A model generated the notes under the pieces. The model worked only from the letters and a program-made list of their open reading frames with translations. It was not told the origin of the DNA and ran no database searches. A program made the position numbers and the translations under genes. A stretch of DNA of 6,901 nt from Bacillota bacterium (GTDB taxonomy: Bacteria > Bacillota > Clostridia > Lachnospirales > Lachnospiraceae), in assembly GCA_023399455.1 (NCBI GenBank), contig JAEWPN010000016.1, positions 1 to 6,901 on the forward strand. Reading direction: 5' to 3'. Shown piece by piece: positions 6,491 through 6,901 of this stretch. Positions within the stretch are counted from its first letter, which is position 1. Every line of letters starts with the position of its first letter.

Positions 6491-6901
6491 ACCCTTGTTT
6501 CTCACGCTGATAAGCCACAAATTCATCGGTATTCAGAAAGACCTCTTCATAGCCAAGGCTCTGGCAAAGTCTGGTCACGTTTGGCTGCTCCAGATAGGCC
6601 TCCTTCAAAATGGTCTCATCCGCGAAAACCTCTTTCGCACTGCCGTCGAGAAGCACTCCTCCCTTTGCAAACACGATAACACGCTCAAAAACATCGGCTA
6701 CAAAATCCATATCGTGAATGATGGTAATGACAGTGACACCCTCACTTCTCAGCTTGCGGATTACCGATTTGATTCGTTCTTTTCCATAATAATCCTGAGC
6801 AATCGTAGGCTCGTCGAATATGATTACCTTAGGGTCCATCGCCACGATGGAAGCGATTGCCACAAGCTTCCGGCTGGATAAGCCAAGGTCGTAAGGATTT
6901 T
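6489..6901 (-). CDS. ABC transporter ATP-binding protein, ECF (CbiO/EcfA) type, 5' part outside the window
   Basis: The gene enters from the right edge, and 137 codons are visible down to the TGA at 6491-6489. The first visible residues read NPYDLGLSSRKLVAIA, covering the ABC signature region. Walker B follows as VIIFDEPT (Asp-Glu at 6815-6810), then TIAQD in the D-loop place, and the H-loop histidine in TIIHDMDF (6716-6714). The tail LEQPNVTRLCQSLG matches the C-terminal region of ECF-transporter ATPases. Walker A lies beyond the edge. These ATPases drive vitamin or metal uptake together with EcfT and a substrate-binding S protein, none of which is visible. The signature LSSRK departs from LSGGQ, and TIAQD from the usual TAGLD; both may mark a subgroup of ECF ATPases. 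There is no decay: the frame is open and Walker B and the H-loop are intact. A GTG at 6863 is internal, not a start. Confidence 0.88.
   Translation of the reverse strand, partial: NPYDLGLSSRKLVAIASIVAMDPKVIIFDEPTIAQDYYGKERIKSVIRKLRSEGVTVITIIHDMDFVADVFERVIVFAKGGVLLDGSAKEVFADETILKEAYLEQPNVTRLCQSLGYEEVFLNTDEFVAYQREKQG

Overview
The window looks like chromosomal DNA of a Gram-positive anaerobe of the Firmicutes, most likely a Clostridia/Lachnospiraceae relative. This rests on protein style recognised from memory (ECF-type ATPase, DltB/AlgI-like acyltransferase, membrane-anchored SGNH proteins), on strong Shine-Dalgarno sites of the AGGAGG/AGGAGA type, and on AT-rich spacers around moderately AT-rich genes. 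No species can be named from the sequence alone.

Layout. Positions 1-171 are an AT-rich spacer with a possible promoter, followed by a small zinc-ribbon protein gene (172-429, +). A near-perfect long inverted repeat (461-512) separates it from a gene for a membrane-anchored SGNH-like protein (568-1536, +). This protein keeps the family's C-terminal Asp-x-x-His block but seems to lack the nucleophile serine. It converges with a four-gene minus-strand cluster, and a two-sided hairpin (1552-1590) lies between the two gene ends. The cluster is read from right to left: a polytopic membrane protein (6242-5133), a second membrane protein with a C-terminal extracytoplasmic domain (5108-4281), an MBOAT O-acyltransferase (4268-2748) and a DltD/AlgJ-like SGNH partner (2691-1639). 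Upstream of it, on the same strand, is the 3' part of an ECF-type ABC ATPase gene (6901-6489), cut by the window edge. The 246-base spacer after that gene holds two compact hairpins and a further inverted repeat.

How the genes may work together. The pairing of an MBOAT protein with a membrane-anchored SGNH protein is the known architecture of envelope-glycan O-acylation machines (DltB/DltD, AlgI/AlgJ/AlgX, PatA/PatB). In those systems the MBOAT passes an acyl group across the membrane and the SGNH protein places it on a polymer outside. Here the pair follows two polytopic proteins resembling the membrane and C-terminal parts of GT-C-like glycosyltransferases. The best overall inference is a locus for making or decorating a surface glycan; the substrate cannot be read from the sequence.

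The main oddities are: the two polytopic proteins lie in one reading frame and are parted by a single TAA and eight further codons; the convergent SGNH-like protein looks catalytically degenerate; the ABC ATPase has a divergent signature and D-loop; and the spacer at 6404-6490 carries a structured element that may be a dispersed repeat. No tRNA, rRNA, CRISPR array or insertion sequence was seen.
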